Part shown: positions 18,330-26,624 of the stretch, in pieces
How positions within the stretch are numbered: position 1 is the first letter of the stretch
Layout: each line of letters opens with the position of its first letter
DNA from: Flavobacterium psychrophilum
Lineage (GTDB): Bacteria; Bacteroidota; Bacteroidia; Flavobacteriales; Flavobacteriaceae
Assembly (NCBI GenBank): GCA_001708385.1
Contig: CP012388.1
Location: 558,001 to 622,000 of the forward strand
DNA: 64,000 bases
Direction: 5' to 3'
Position numbers and translations under genes: made by a program
The notes under the pieces: generated by a model
Told to the model about the DNA's origin: nothing
Seen by the model: only the letters and a program-made list of their open reading frames with translations
Databases searched by the model: none

Positions 18330-20426
18330 ATGAAAAAGACATTACTTGTACTATTACTTTTTTTCGGAAAATTAATTTTTGCCCAAACCGGTATAGGTAC
18401 GGTAACTCCTCAGCAAAATACCATCTTGGATCTTAATGCTGCAGATAAAGCATTGCTTCTTCCCAGGGTAGATAATATCGGTGTAATTAACACACCTGCA
18501 AATGGTATGGTTATATACGATAAGTCTTCCCAATGCATAAAGGTTTTTCAAAATAATTTATGGTCTGACTGTATTTACGCATTGGATGGAATTATAACTG
18601 GTATTAATTGTTCTGGCATCCTGGATAGCGGATCTCTAAAAGAAGGGATAGCTGCACAGGATACATTTTCTGTTATTGCTTATTCAGGTGGTAATGGGGC
18701 AAGGCACAACGGGCAAAGTGTTGCTTCAACCGGAGTGACAGGACTAACAGCTGCCCTTAGTGCTTCAAACTTTGTAAACGGAGATGGAACACTAGTATAT
18801 AGTATTACAGGTACCCCTGTAAGTTACGGAACAGCAACTTTTGCAGTTAATTTAGGCGGACAAGCCTGTACCATTACAAGAAAAGTATTGCCAGCTATAG
18901 GTACAATTGCGTCATTAAACTGTGCAGGCGTAACTCAGGCTGGTACATTAAACGCAGGTACAGCAACAACAAGTGCCGCTTTTACCGTTAGTTACACAGG
19001 CGGTAACGAAGGTGAGTATGCTGCGCAAACCTTACCATCTACAGGAGTAACAGGACTAACAGCAACATTGCAGGCAGGTAGTTTTGCAGCAGGAAACGGT
19101 CAGCTTACATATACAATAACAGGTACACCTAATATGGCAGGATCTGCCAACTTCAACCTATCTGTCGGCGGCCAAAGCTGTACTGTTAATATTATTGTAG
19201 GTATCGTAATACCTACAACCATAACCCTTGAGCAGGGATTTGCATATCTTCTTTCGTCTATTTATGATACAGATTACCTGCCATATAGCTTTCCTACATC
19301 TGCTGCAACTACATCAGCATCGAATGCAGATGGAGTACCAGACACTACAGTTGATATCCAGGGCAGCGTTACCACAGCCGGAATAACATTTTCGCTTCCT
19401 GTAAAAGCCACCGGTAGCGGAACATTACCCGCTTATATAACCAAACCTGTTACCATACCTGCAGGGCTAACACAAGATGGTATCGCCCGTGAGGTTGTGC
19501 TATCATGGGCTAGTCAGCCATATACAGTAAGTACTAAAACAATTACAGTCACTATAAAAGCTGTTGGCAGTACTTTAAATGTTAAAAAAATGGATATTAA
19601 TTCCGGTTTTGGCAGCAACGCGCTCGGGGTAGTTTTAGGTGCTCTTACCTACCCTTACAACAATGCTAATACTACAACTACTTTGGCCCTTAGAGCTGTA
19701 AGCGGTATACCTGACCGAATGTTTAATGTCGCGGATAATGCCGGAAGCACAACAACACACCGCTATATATATGCTCCAGTAATGGGTGAAGATAAAAAAA
19801 TATGGCTTAAAAATGATTTAGGTGCAGATTATGCCAATTTAGATAAAACGGGCATATTTAATCCCGGACAACAGGTGGTGACTATTACAGATAACAAGGC
19901 ATATGGCAGTTTATTTCAATTTGGAAGGAGACCCGATGGCCATGAACTTATAAATTGGACAAGTTCTACCGCAGGTGTGAGTGTATATGGCACAACTACT
20001 ACACGTACAAATGCGCCGACACATGCTAATTTTATATATGATAATACTAATAACGATTGGAGGACTACTGTTAGCAATACATTATGGTCTACAGAAGCAG
20101 CTGCTAATAATCCTTGTCCAAAAGGGTTTAGAGTTCCTACAAACACCGACTTTTCCAACTACAATACTACATCTGGAATATCATCCGGTACAGACATGAT
20201 GAATAATTTAAAATTCATGTATGGTGGATATCGAAGAGGTAATACGGCAGGTTTTCTGTACGTTGGAACCGAAGGCCATTATTGGTCGAGTTCTCCAAAT
20301 CAGGCTGATGCCACTTTACCCGAAGCTCTGTATTATTTAATTCGTGCAGATAACGGATCTAATCCTCCAACTCTTATAACCTCTCCTAGAATTCATGGTG
20401 CTAATGTTCGTTGCATTATGAATTAA
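18330..20426 (+). CDS. Exported modular protein with two Cys repeats and Fib_succ_major domain, 698 aa
   Basis: Signal peptide ends FFGKLIFAQ, followed by the shared TGIGTVTPQQNTILDL head and two Cys-bounded modules (about residues 87-290) of the kind also found at 16072 and 20484. A linker of beta-rich sequence follows. The C-terminal about 215 residues match the Fibrobacter succinogenes major paralogous domain: MGEDKKIWLKNDLGADYANL, then GSLFQFGRRPDGHELINW, NNPCPKGFRVPT, YWSSSP and a final NVRCIMN. That domain occurs in exported proteins of Bacteroidota and Fibrobacteres and is of uncertain function, with a fold related to formylglycine-generating or lectin-like proteins. It follows the thioredoxin-like gene by 26 bp and is probably co-transcribed with it. 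Confidence 0.82.
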   Translation: MKKTLLVLLLFFGKLIFAQTGIGTVTPQQNTILDLNAADKALLLPRVDNIGVINTPANGMVIYDKSSQCIKVFQNNLWSDCIYALDGIITGINCSGILDSGSLKEGIAAQDTFSVIAYSGGNGARHNGQSVASTGVTGLTAALSASNFVNGDGTLVYSITGTPVSYGTATFAVNLGGQACTITRKVLPAIGTIASLNCAGVTQAGTLNAGTATTSAAFTVSYTGGNEGEYAAQTLPSTGVTGLTATLQAGSFAAGNGQLTYTITGTPNMAGSANFNLSVGGQSCTVNIIVGIVIPTTITLEQGFAYLLSSIYDTDYLPYSFPTSAATTSASNADGVPDTTVDIQGSVTTAGITFSLPVKATGSGTLPAYITKPVTIPAGLTQDGIAREVVLSWASQPYTVSTKTITVTIKAVGSTLNVKKMDINSGFGSNALGVVLGALTYPYNNANTTTTLALRAVSGIPDRMFNVADNAGSTTTHRYIYAPVMGEDKKIWLKNDLGADYANLDKTGIFNPGQQVVTITDNKAYGSLFQFGRRPDGHELINWTSSTAGVSVYGTTTTRTNAPTHANFIYDNTNNDWRTTVSNTLWSTEAAANNPCPKGFRVPTNTDFSNYNTTSGISSGTDMMNNLKFMYGGYRRGNTAGFLYVGTEGHYWSSSPNQADATLPEALYYLIRADNGSNPPTLITSPRIHGANVRCIMN

Positions 20427-20483
20427 AAATTTAAATACAATACAACTTATATACTATAGAAAATACGGGCTTTAAAAAGTAAA

Positions 20484-23400
20484 ATGATGAAAAAAGAATT
20501 ACTGCTGTTCTTAATTATGGTTGTTGGCCAGTTATCTGCCCAAACCGGTATAGGTACCGTAACACCAAATGAGAGTGCGATATTAGATTTAATGTCTGCC
20601 GATAAGGTTTTACTACTACCTAGGATAAATAATACCGCATTGATAACCGATCCTCAGGATGGGATGATAGTGTATATTGAATCCTCAAAATGTTATAAAA
20701 TTTACCAAAACGGAAACTGGTCAGACTGTATTTACAGAAAAAACGGTACTGTAACGGGCATTAACTGCGCCGCATCTCAAAATAGCGGGATATTAAAAGA
20801 TGATAAATCTGCAATGGGGGTATATTCTGTTATTGCATACACAGGCGGCGACGGAACATATCATCATGGGCAAAGCGTTACATCTACGGGTATAACAGGA
20901 TTAACGGCTACACTCGATGCGACAAATTTTGTAAACGGGAATGGTACTTTACTGTATACTATAACAGGCAAACCAGTAGGCTATGGTACAGCAAGTTTTG
21001 CCATAAATATTGGCGGACGCACCTGTACTCTTACAAGAAGCGTCCTTCAGTCTGTTGGTACTGTTACCTCGCTAGACTGTGCTGGGGCAACACAGTCAGG
21101 CGGATTAGTAAGAAACCTACCCGCTTCAATAACATTAGAACTACCTTACGCAGGAGGTAATGAGGAAAAGTATCCTGCACAAACTATAGCATCTACAGGC
21201 GTAACAGGCTTAACCGCTACCTTACAGGCAGGTACTTTTGCATTAGGAAACGGCTCAGTAATCTATACAATAACAGGCACACCTACAACAAGTGGTACTG
21301 CCAGTTTTGCAATAGCCCTGGGAAGCAAAAACTGTACCCTCAACTTAACGGTTGATAATGCTACAGTTGCCACGCTTAACTGTGCAGGAGCTACTAAAAC
21401 CGGTACATTAGTTGAGCGCGTAGCGGCCTCGGGTGTTTCTGCTGTTATTGGCTATACAGGAGGTAATGGCGGAAGCTATAGTGCTCAAACACTGATCTCT
21501 ACAGGGGTAACCGGACTTACGGCAAGGCTTACGGCAGGCAATTTTGCTACAGGCAGCGGAAGCCTTACATATACTATAACCGGGACACCAACAAGTTCAG
21601 GAATAGCTAACTTTGCCATAAGCATTGGCGGGAAAAGCTGTACACTTAGCTTTACAGTTGCTGCTACTACAGTTGCTACCCTAAACTGTACAAGTGGAAC
21701 GCAGGCAGGTACATTAGTTGAACGTTTAGCAGCCTCCGGCGCTTCTAAAACCATAAGTTACACTGGTGGTAATGGTGGTGGCTATATTGCACAGACGATA
21801 ACCTCTACAGGAGTAACAGGTTTAACAGCAAGCCTTGCCGCAGGTAATCTGGCAACAGGTAGTGGTACCCTTACATATACTATAGCGGGCACACCATCTA
21901 CTGGAGGAACAGCAAACTTTGCTATAACTATTGGTGGTAAATCATGTACCTTAAGTGCTACAGTTGCGCCTACTACAGTTGCTACGCTAAACTGCGCCGG
22001 GGCAACCCAAACGGGTACATTACGTTCTGGCACAGCAGTTACGACTGCAAGTTTTACCGTTAATTACACCGGCGGTAATCGTGGTGGCTACATTGCACAA
22101 ACCATAACTTCTACAGGTGTAACAGGTCTGACAGCAAGACTGGTTGCAGGAAATTTGGCTTCAGGTAACGGCAGCCTTACGTATACCTTAACAGGTACAC
22201 CATCTGCCGGAGGTTCAGCAAACTTTGCCATTACCATTGGCGGACAGAGCTGTACTGTAAAAGTTACTATCGACTTTACGATACCTACAAATATTACGCT
22301 CGAAAATAACTTTTATCATCTTGTTTCCTCAATTTATGATACAGATTACCTACCCTATACCGCGCCAACCACAACAGCCAGCTTAACACCGGTAAACGCA
22401 GACGGCTCAACCGATCCCACAATTGATTACCAGGGAAGGGTAACAACCACCGGAATAAAATTTGTGCTTCCTGTTACAACTACAGGAAGTGGAACGTTGC
22501 CGGCTTTTATTTCAGAACCTATAAGCGTAGCCGTTAGCCGTACACAAGATGGAATTTCACGAGATGTCGTATTATCCTGGGAATCTCAAACATATACAGC
22601 CAACACCAATAGGATATACGTAACTGTGAGAACACTTAGCGGTACACTGAACATTAAGAAACTTGATATCAACTCCGGTTTGGGTAATGATGCTCTTGGT
22701 GTAGTAATAGCTAACATTATATTTCCTTACAATAATGCAAAAGCTGACGGAACGCTTAGGCTAAGAGGAATAAGCGGTGTACCGGATAGAATGTTTAATC
22801 TACCGGATAACAGCAGTTCCGGTAACATTACGACGCATCGATTTATATATACACCTGTTATGGGAGAAGATGGCAGGATATGGTTAAGACATAATTTGGG
22901 TGCCGATTATACAAATTTAGAAAAGGACGACTTTAACCCTGGGCAAGATGCTACATCTGTTACCGACTACAGAGCCTATGGCAGCATGTTCCAGTGGGGA
23001 AGAAAACCCGATGGACACGAACTTGTAAACTGGACGGATTGTTGTAATAGTACCGCCAGATATGGTACTATTGCTCTAAAAAGCGATATACCATCACACG
23101 CAAATTTTATCACCGTTACATGGACTTCAGTAATTGACTGGAGAGCAAGTACAAATTACAACCTATGGTCCGGTTTAGATGCCGTAAACAATCCGTGTCC
23201 TGATGGTTTTAGAGTACCAAATAGAAATAATTTCGAAAATTATGTTTCCGTAACCAGTAGAAATGCTATGGCTACTAATTTAAAATTTGTACTCAATGGA
23301 TTACGCCGTGGTAATGAAGCAAACGGACCTTTCTACAGGCGTGGCGTTCAGACAAATCTTTGGACATCTGTATCCCGTATTGACAACGCCTACGACTATG

Positions 23401-23489
23401 CAAATGCACTGTTCTTTGATGAAAACGCATGGGAAGTGAATGCTTTTCCAAAATCTAATGGCGCAGGTGTACGTTGTATTTTTAATTAG
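20484..23489 (+). CDS. Exported modular protein with five Cys repeats and Fib_succ_major domain, 1001 aa
   Basis: Long paralogue of the preceding gene. Starts with two ATGs (20484, 20487), signal peptide ending GQLSAQ, and head TGIGTVTPNESAILDL. Five modules of about 100 residues follow (about 90-590), each bounded by (N/D)C near the start and (S/T/N)CT near the end. Modules three to five are the most alike and begin TVATLNC. A beta-rich linker and the Fib_succ_major domain (about 790-1001; MGEDGRIWLRHNLGADY, GSMFQWGRKPDGHELVNW, NNPCPDGFRVPN, GVRCIFN) complete it. Module number differs between the three family members (2, 2, 5), so expansion by duplication is likely. Its stop is followed by the terminator at 23621. 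It is likely cell-surface or secreted; ligand unknown. Confidence 0.82.
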   Translation: MMKKELLLFLIMVVGQLSAQTGIGTVTPNESAILDLMSADKVLLLPRINNTALITDPQDGMIVYIESSKCYKIYQNGNWSDCIYRKNGTVTGINCAASQNSGILKDDKSAMGVYSVIAYTGGDGTYHHGQSVTSTGITGLTATLDATNFVNGNGTLLYTITGKPVGYGTASFAINIGGRTCTLTRSVLQSVGTVTSLDCAGATQSGGLVRNLPASITLELPYAGGNEEKYPAQTIASTGVTGLTATLQAGTFALGNGSVIYTITGTPTTSGTASFAIALGSKNCTLNLTVDNATVATLNCAGATKTGTLVERVAASGVSAVIGYTGGNGGSYSAQTLISTGVTGLTARLTAGNFATGSGSLTYTITGTPTSSGIANFAISIGGKSCTLSFTVAATTVATLNCTSGTQAGTLVERLAASGASKTISYTGGNGGGYIAQTITSTGVTGLTASLAAGNLATGSGTLTYTIAGTPSTGGTANFAITIGGKSCTLSATVAPTTVATLNCAGATQTGTLRSGTAVTTASFTVNYTGGNRGGYIAQTITSTGVTGLTARLVAGNLASGNGSLTYTLTGTPSAGGSANFAITIGGQSCTVKVTIDFTIPTNITLENNFYHLVSSIYDTDYLPYTAPTTTASLTPVNADGSTDPTIDYQGRVTTTGIKFVLPVTTTGSGTLPAFISEPISVAVSRTQDGISRDVVLSWESQTYTANTNRIYVTVRTLSGTLNIKKLDINSGLGNDALGVVIANIIFPYNNAKADGTLRLRGISGVPDRMFNLPDNSSSGNITTHRFIYTPVMGEDGRIWLRHNLGADYTNLEKDDFNPGQDATSVTDYRAYGSMFQWGRKPDGHELVNWTDCCNSTARYGTIALKSDIPSHANFITVTWTSVIDWRASTNYNLWSGLDAVNNPCPDGFRVPNRNNFENYVSVTSRNAMATNLKFVLNGLRRGNEANGPFYRRGVQTNLWTSVSRIDNAYDYANALFFDENAWEVNAFPKSNGAGVRCIFN
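20752..22275 (+). repeat. Five tandem modules of about 300 bp in the 1001-aa protein gene
   Basis: Coding modules of roughly 100 codons begin near 20752, 21052, 21354, 21660 and 21960. Each carries a TGVTGLTA core and one Cys at each end. They are alike at protein level and partly alike in DNA (repeated GGTAATGG, CAACAGGTAG and TCTACAGG-type blocks). Two similar modules are present in each of the genes at 16072 and 18330. Confidence 0.8.
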
Positions 23490-23505
23490 ATAAATGTCCT
23501 ACTTG

Positions 23506-23529
23506 GCTATAAAATAAATTTACCCCAGG
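23506..23529 (+). promoter_or_regulatory. Second copy of the ACCCCAGG element
   Basis: GCTATAAAATAAATTT followed by ACCCCAGG, 17 bp after the stop of the 1001-aa protein gene, resembles 9416-9448 upstream of the first gene of the block. Role unknown. Confidence 0.3.
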
Positions 23530-23620
23530 GCATAACGTAGTAACTTAATGCATGAAAAATTAATATTTGAGTTATGTAATATATTGATGCATTAAAAACA
23601 GTAATATCCCCCACTTTGTT

Positions 23621-23659
23621 AGTTGTCCTGAGTAATTAATTACTTGGGGCAACTTTTTT
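23621..23659 (+). terminator. Intrinsic terminator of the surface-protein block
   Basis: A 16-base arm AGTTGTCCTGAGTAAT pairs with ATTACTTGGGGCAACT with a few wobble or mismatched pairs, followed by six T. It lies 130 bp after the last gene of the co-directional block and probably ends its transcript. Confidence 0.8.
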
Positions 23660-23804
23660 GAGGCAGATCAATAGTAGCTATCACACTAATACCATTATAA
23701 TAATTAGCAGATTATAATTTAGAAGATTATTCCTAAGTTTCAAGGTATCTTGAAGTTTATAATTACCGTAATATCCCACGAATTAACGATTAAATATTTG
23801 AATT

Positions 23805-24062
23805 ATGAAAGTGCGCCATTTATTAATTGTATTGCTAATTGCAAGCAACTTTGTATGTCTATATCGTAGCGTTGAATTGCTAAGCTATGAAAAAATGATC
23901 AGTTTTCTAATTGATACTAATGATCACCTACCCAACCCACAATATATAAGTATTTTGTTTTTAGTTACATGTATGGCAAATATATTATTTATCTCTGCCA
24001 CACTTATGAACAGCATTATCAATAATGAGAGTCGTAAAAAGTCAACCAGATGGTTCTTGTAA
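23805..24062 (+). CDS. Small membrane protein, 85 aa, probably truncated by an in-frame stop
   Basis: Two hydrophobic segments are seen: residues 5-20 (HLLIVLLIASNFVCLY) and about 48-68 (ISILFLVTCMANILFISATL). I do not recognise a family. After the TAA at 24060-24062 the same frame stays open for 46 more codons, to TGA at 24201, and reads like protein, beginning with the hydrophobic WIYLFLLPHSYMV and ending DVITHLQHYF. This suggests an ancestral protein of about 131 residues interrupted by a nonsense mutation, or a sequencing error. The next gene starts 20 bp after the TGA. Either the 85-residue form is functional or this is a pseudogene. Confidence 0.5.
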   Translation: MKVRHLLIVLLIASNFVCLYRSVELLSYEKMISFLIDTNDHLPNPQYISILFLVTCMANILFISATLMNSIINNESRKKSTRWFL

Positions 24063-24222
24063 TGGATATACTTGTTTTTACTACCCCATAGTTATATGGT
24101 AAACATGCAATTGAGCGAATTACACGAACCTCTCCTGTTATATGGAACTGCTATACCTTTTCAATATACAGATGTAATCACACACCTACAGCACTATTTT
24201 TGAACCGGTAAAATAAATATAT

Positions 24223-24552
24223 ATGGATGCTAGTTTCATGGACGATAACAATACAAATGCCGAACTGCTCGAAAAAAAAATTTTAGCCGGCATTATGAAA
24301 TTAAAAGATGAGCAGCTGACAGAAAATGTCATCCTTTTCTACGATACATTGTATAATAGTTTAAGAGAACTGACGCCAATTGATTTTAGAGATGAAAACA
24401 AGTTCAATAAGTATCGTAACTACCTTGTGTATGTAGAAAGTGAACTGGCATCGGTTCATCATTCGGTAATAAATCTGGATCAAAATTATATTGATAATGA
24501 TTTTTTGTTAATAAGGGTTGCTTTAAGTTCAATGTTAGCAGCATTCCAATAG
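24223..24552 (+). CDS. Hypothetical acidic helical protein, 109 aa
   Basis: An acidic, helical, soluble protein beginning MDASFMDDNNTNAELLEKKI with no signal peptide or membrane segment. I recognise no domain. It follows the split small membrane protein by 20 bp if that gene is read to the second stop. Continuous amphipathic helices (about residues 10-50 and 60-85) support coding. Role unknown. Confidence 0.55.
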   Translation: MDASFMDDNNTNAELLEKKILAGIMKLKDEQLTENVILFYDTLYNSLRELTPIDFRDENKFNKYRNYLVYVESELASVHHSVINLDQNYIDNDFLLIRVALSSMLAAFQ

Positions 24553-24626
24553 TCGTCTATCATAAGCAAACAACCTCATTAGATTTTTTTTTATAATATT
24601 TTGGGTAAGTAGTAGTGTGATACCTG

Positions 24627-24653
24627 TTGTTTTTTAGATCGTTAGTATTTTTG
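24627..24653 (+). promoter_or_regulatory. Candidate flavobacterial promoter
   Basis: TTG at 24627-24629, a 16-base spacer and TATTTTTG at 24646-24653 fit the Bacteroidota -33 TTG and -7 TAnnTTTG elements. Transcription would start near 24660, with no open frame before the terminator at 24740. Confidence 0.45.
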
Positions 24654-24659
24654 TTGTGT

Positions 24660-24768
24660 AAGGTAAAAATAAAATGATAGTCCTTTGGGGGGAACACATT
24701 TTATATGCAATTAGCTCGTAAGGCAGCGCACCCTTATACACCCTCTCCGTTGGAGGGGGTTTGTTTTT
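24660..24768 (+). ncRNA. Candidate small RNA, about 110 nt
   Basis: Bounded by the candidate promoter at 24627-24653 and a strong intrinsic terminator at 24740-24768. The interior has no start-stop frame of note and contains GC-richer stretches (GGGGGGAACAC, GTAAGGCAGCGCACCC) that stand out from the AT-rich surroundings. No known RNA family was recognised. Prediction only. Confidence 0.4.
24740..24768 (+). terminator. Strong intrinsic terminator
   Basis: Stem ACCCTCTCC / GGAGGGGGT (9 bp, one G-T pair) with a short loop, then TTGTTTTTTT. The gene at 24223-24552 ends 188 bp earlier, so it may serve that gene or the candidate small RNA. Confidence 0.8.
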
Positions 24769-24950
24769 TTAGTACAATTATCCTCTCAATTCTAATAAAT
24801 TTCGCCTACTAACTAGCTATATCAGCCTGGTACCCTTTTCATCTTAAATTCACACTAATTTTGTGAAAATAATATAGTCCTAATACTCATTCGTACTGAA
24901 GGTTATTGTATTTATAGTATTATAAACTAATTATTAGATTTGTTTAGGCT

Positions 24951-24979
24951 AATCTCCGCTCAATGCGGAGATTTTTTAT
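24951..24979 (+). terminator. Intrinsic terminator without an evident gene
   Basis: Perfect 9-bp stem AATCTCCGC / GCGGAGATT with loop TCAAT and a TTTTTT tail. No open frame lies between it and the previous terminator, so it may end read-through or another unannotated short transcript. Confidence 0.75.
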
Positions 24980-25242
24980 TTACAGTTCATGTGTAGCGAA
25001 TTTATCTATGAGGATATTCAGTAACGTAAATAAGCACCTAAAGCTCTACTATCAAAATAAAACGCAAATAATCAGCCATCTATCTCATTAGTGTAATTTC
25101 ATCCGACTCTACATTGAGAGGCTTAGTAGGCAATTTTAATAGGCAATTATTCAATTAAACTTATAGTATAAAAATTACGTAAATAGGTATGTTTTACATG
25201 TTTATAATTTTTACCTTTAATATTTAACTTATTAATGACCTA

Positions 25243-25887
25243 ATGGCAACAGTAGCTCCTCAGAATTCCGTTGGAACAGAAAAAAATGTCCGTATGCCAG
25301 TTCCACGTTTAGAAAAACTTATAATTAAAAATTTCCGATATATCGGCTCGGAAAGCTTAGAGATAGATGGTCAACATCTGGCGATAATCGCAGGATATGA
25401 AAACCCCGAAAACGACTCAATATCCAGAACATACGATGTTATAATGCATCACCATTACGTTCAACCTCCTTTAGATTTGGAAGATTTTCATAATGGGTTA
25501 GTAGATCCGGAAAATTTACCGGAAGTCGAACTGCATTCTATCACGAATACTGAACGTATTGATGCTCAATGGTTAGATAAAATTAAGGAAGGAGAATATG
25601 TATTTAAGGAGAAGTGGATATGGGAAAGACCAAGCCTAAACCCCACCCATACAGTGTTTAACACGAAAACCAACACATGGAGTGTTTCAAATATGTCCAA
25701 AACTGATAAATTAAATCCTTTAGATAATAAAGATGTTCAATTATGCCTTTTAGCAATTGTGGATAGGGCAATAAACGTACAAAGGGATATTGATGGCAGA
25801 ATTTTCGAAAATCAGAAACTAGTTGAGAAATTAAGACAATTTCAGGATAAAATTATTAAAAAGTATAATAATAAATTTAGGTTATAA
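25243..25887 (+). CDS. Truncated OLD/RecF-like ATPase domain lacking the P-loop, 214 aa
   Basis: The N-terminus (from PVPRLEKLIIKNFRYIG, ESLEIDG) resembles the first strands of OLD-family ATP-dependent nucleases (AAA_15/AAA_21 type), which read KLIIKNFR-IG followed by a Walker A GPNNAGKSS. Here the Walker A position is replaced by IAGYENPENDSISRTYDVIM, which lacks the Gly-Lys-Ser/Thr needed to bind ATP. The following LDLEDFHNGLVDPENLPEVE also fits the OLD N-terminal pattern. The protein ends at 214 residues, far shorter than full OLD proteins (about 550-700), with no ABC signature, Walker B or Toprim domain. It may be a decayed fragment or a repurposed partner. ATG 25243 is used; ATG 25294 is an alternative closer to the conserved start. 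Confidence 0.6.
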   Translation: MATVAPQNSVGTEKNVRMPVPRLEKLIIKNFRYIGSESLEIDGQHLAIIAGYENPENDSISRTYDVIMHHHYVQPPLDLEDFHNGLVDPENLPEVELHSITNTERIDAQWLDKIKEGEYVFKEKWIWERPSLNPTHTVFNTKTNTWSVSNMSKTDKLNPLDNKDVQLCLLAIVDRAINVQRDIDGRIFENQKLVEKLRQFQDKIIKKYNNKFRL

Positions 25888-26452
25888 ATGGCTATGGTAG
25901 GTTTTGTCGCATTTGTTTGTAAAGATCCAAGATTTTCGAGTACTCTAGTTTAGGTGACCAATTACAAAATGATTTAAACACGGTCATCCCAGGATTAATC
26001 ATTCTGATTTTTATCAACATATTTATAACTTCGATTCCGCAAAATGTTGCTTTAGAATTCAAAACTTTTTAAGAATAAACTGTTTTGTAATCGACATTTA
26101 ATGAACTATCTAATTCGGATATAATAAAACTGTTTAAGGATTAACAAGTAAAACATATTTACTCTTATAATAAACGTCAGATTAATGGCCTTTTAACGAG
26201 TATTGATTCCCGGTGAGAAACCTGATCGAAGTCTAAATGTTAAAAAATGTTAATTTTTCGTTAATTATAATAAATAGGAAACCATCTTAAATTACTTGTA
26301 AAACTTGTACCTCCCTTGTACCTTAGAGATTTAAAACACCTTCAAAATCAAGGGTGTGACTTTCTGCATTGGAAAGTCACAATTGCCTGACTCAATTATA
26401 CAAATTTTAAATCTAAAATGTTACTTCGACATTTAATTACCTATTTTTGATC

Positions 26453-26577
26453 CAATCCTCAACCGGACATCCAAACCGCTTTTTTAAGTGTTTTCTAAAA
26501 TTTTGTCCTACAGATAATAGGCTAATTTCTTCAAATCATGCATAAAATGGTTTGGAATTTGTCCGCTCGGGGTCACA
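26453..26577 (+). repeat. Direct repeat copy A (125 bp)
   Basis: About 90 percent identical, by eye, to copy B at 28846-28968 in the same orientation. Starts CAATCCTCAACCGGACATCC and ends TTTGTCCGCTCGGGGTCACA. The final 20 bases look like a tRNA T-arm and acceptor end, although no cloverleaf was found. A perfect hairpin with T tail follows each copy, but the two hairpins differ in sequence. Confidence 0.9.
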
Positions 26578-26583
26578 CAGCCA

Positions 26584-26624
26584 AGTGGCGCCAATTGTTT
26601 TCAATTGGCGCCACTTTTATTTTT
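26584..26624 (+). terminator. Hairpin terminator after repeat copy A
   Basis: Perfect 14-bp stem AGTGGCGCCAATTG / CAATTGGCGCCACT with loop TTTT, then TTTATTTTT. It is oriented for plus-strand transcription, yet no plus-strand gene precedes it for about 700 bp, so the repeat itself may be transcribed. Confidence 0.8.

Larger units (their letters stand above)
23490..23804. other. Intergenic region after the surface block
   Basis: About 315 bp. It contains the second ACCCCAGG element (23506-23529) and the terminator at 23621-23659. The remaining 145 bp before the gene at 23805 is AT-rich with no further feature recognised. Confidence 0.6.
24553..25242. other. Intergenic region with two terminators and a candidate small RNA
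   Basis: About 690 bp without a convincing gene. It holds a candidate promoter (24627-24653), a candidate transcript of about 110 bases ending at the hairpin 24740-24768, and a second T-tailed hairpin at 24951-24979. The rest, to 25242, is AT-rich with nothing recognised. Confidence 0.6.

Noticed and set aside
21485..22033. Minus-strand open frames of 83-89 codons inside the 1001-aa protein gene
   Set aside because: Shadows of the repeated plus-strand modules; the plus strand has signal peptide and domain evidence.
24935..24942. TAGATTTG as a promoter for a transcript
   Set aside because: It would start transcription directly at the terminator hairpin at 24951, so it cannot yield a useful RNA.
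26355..26381. Hairpin TGTGACTTTC / GAAAGTCACA as a terminator
   Set aside because: Good stem but no T tail and no gene upstream; kept only as a note in the intergenic entry.
26530..26577. tRNA gene in the repeat (GGTTTGGAATTTG...GGGGTCACA resembles a tRNA 3' end)
   Set aside because: No matching 5' acceptor strand, D-arm or anticodon arm was found in either copy.
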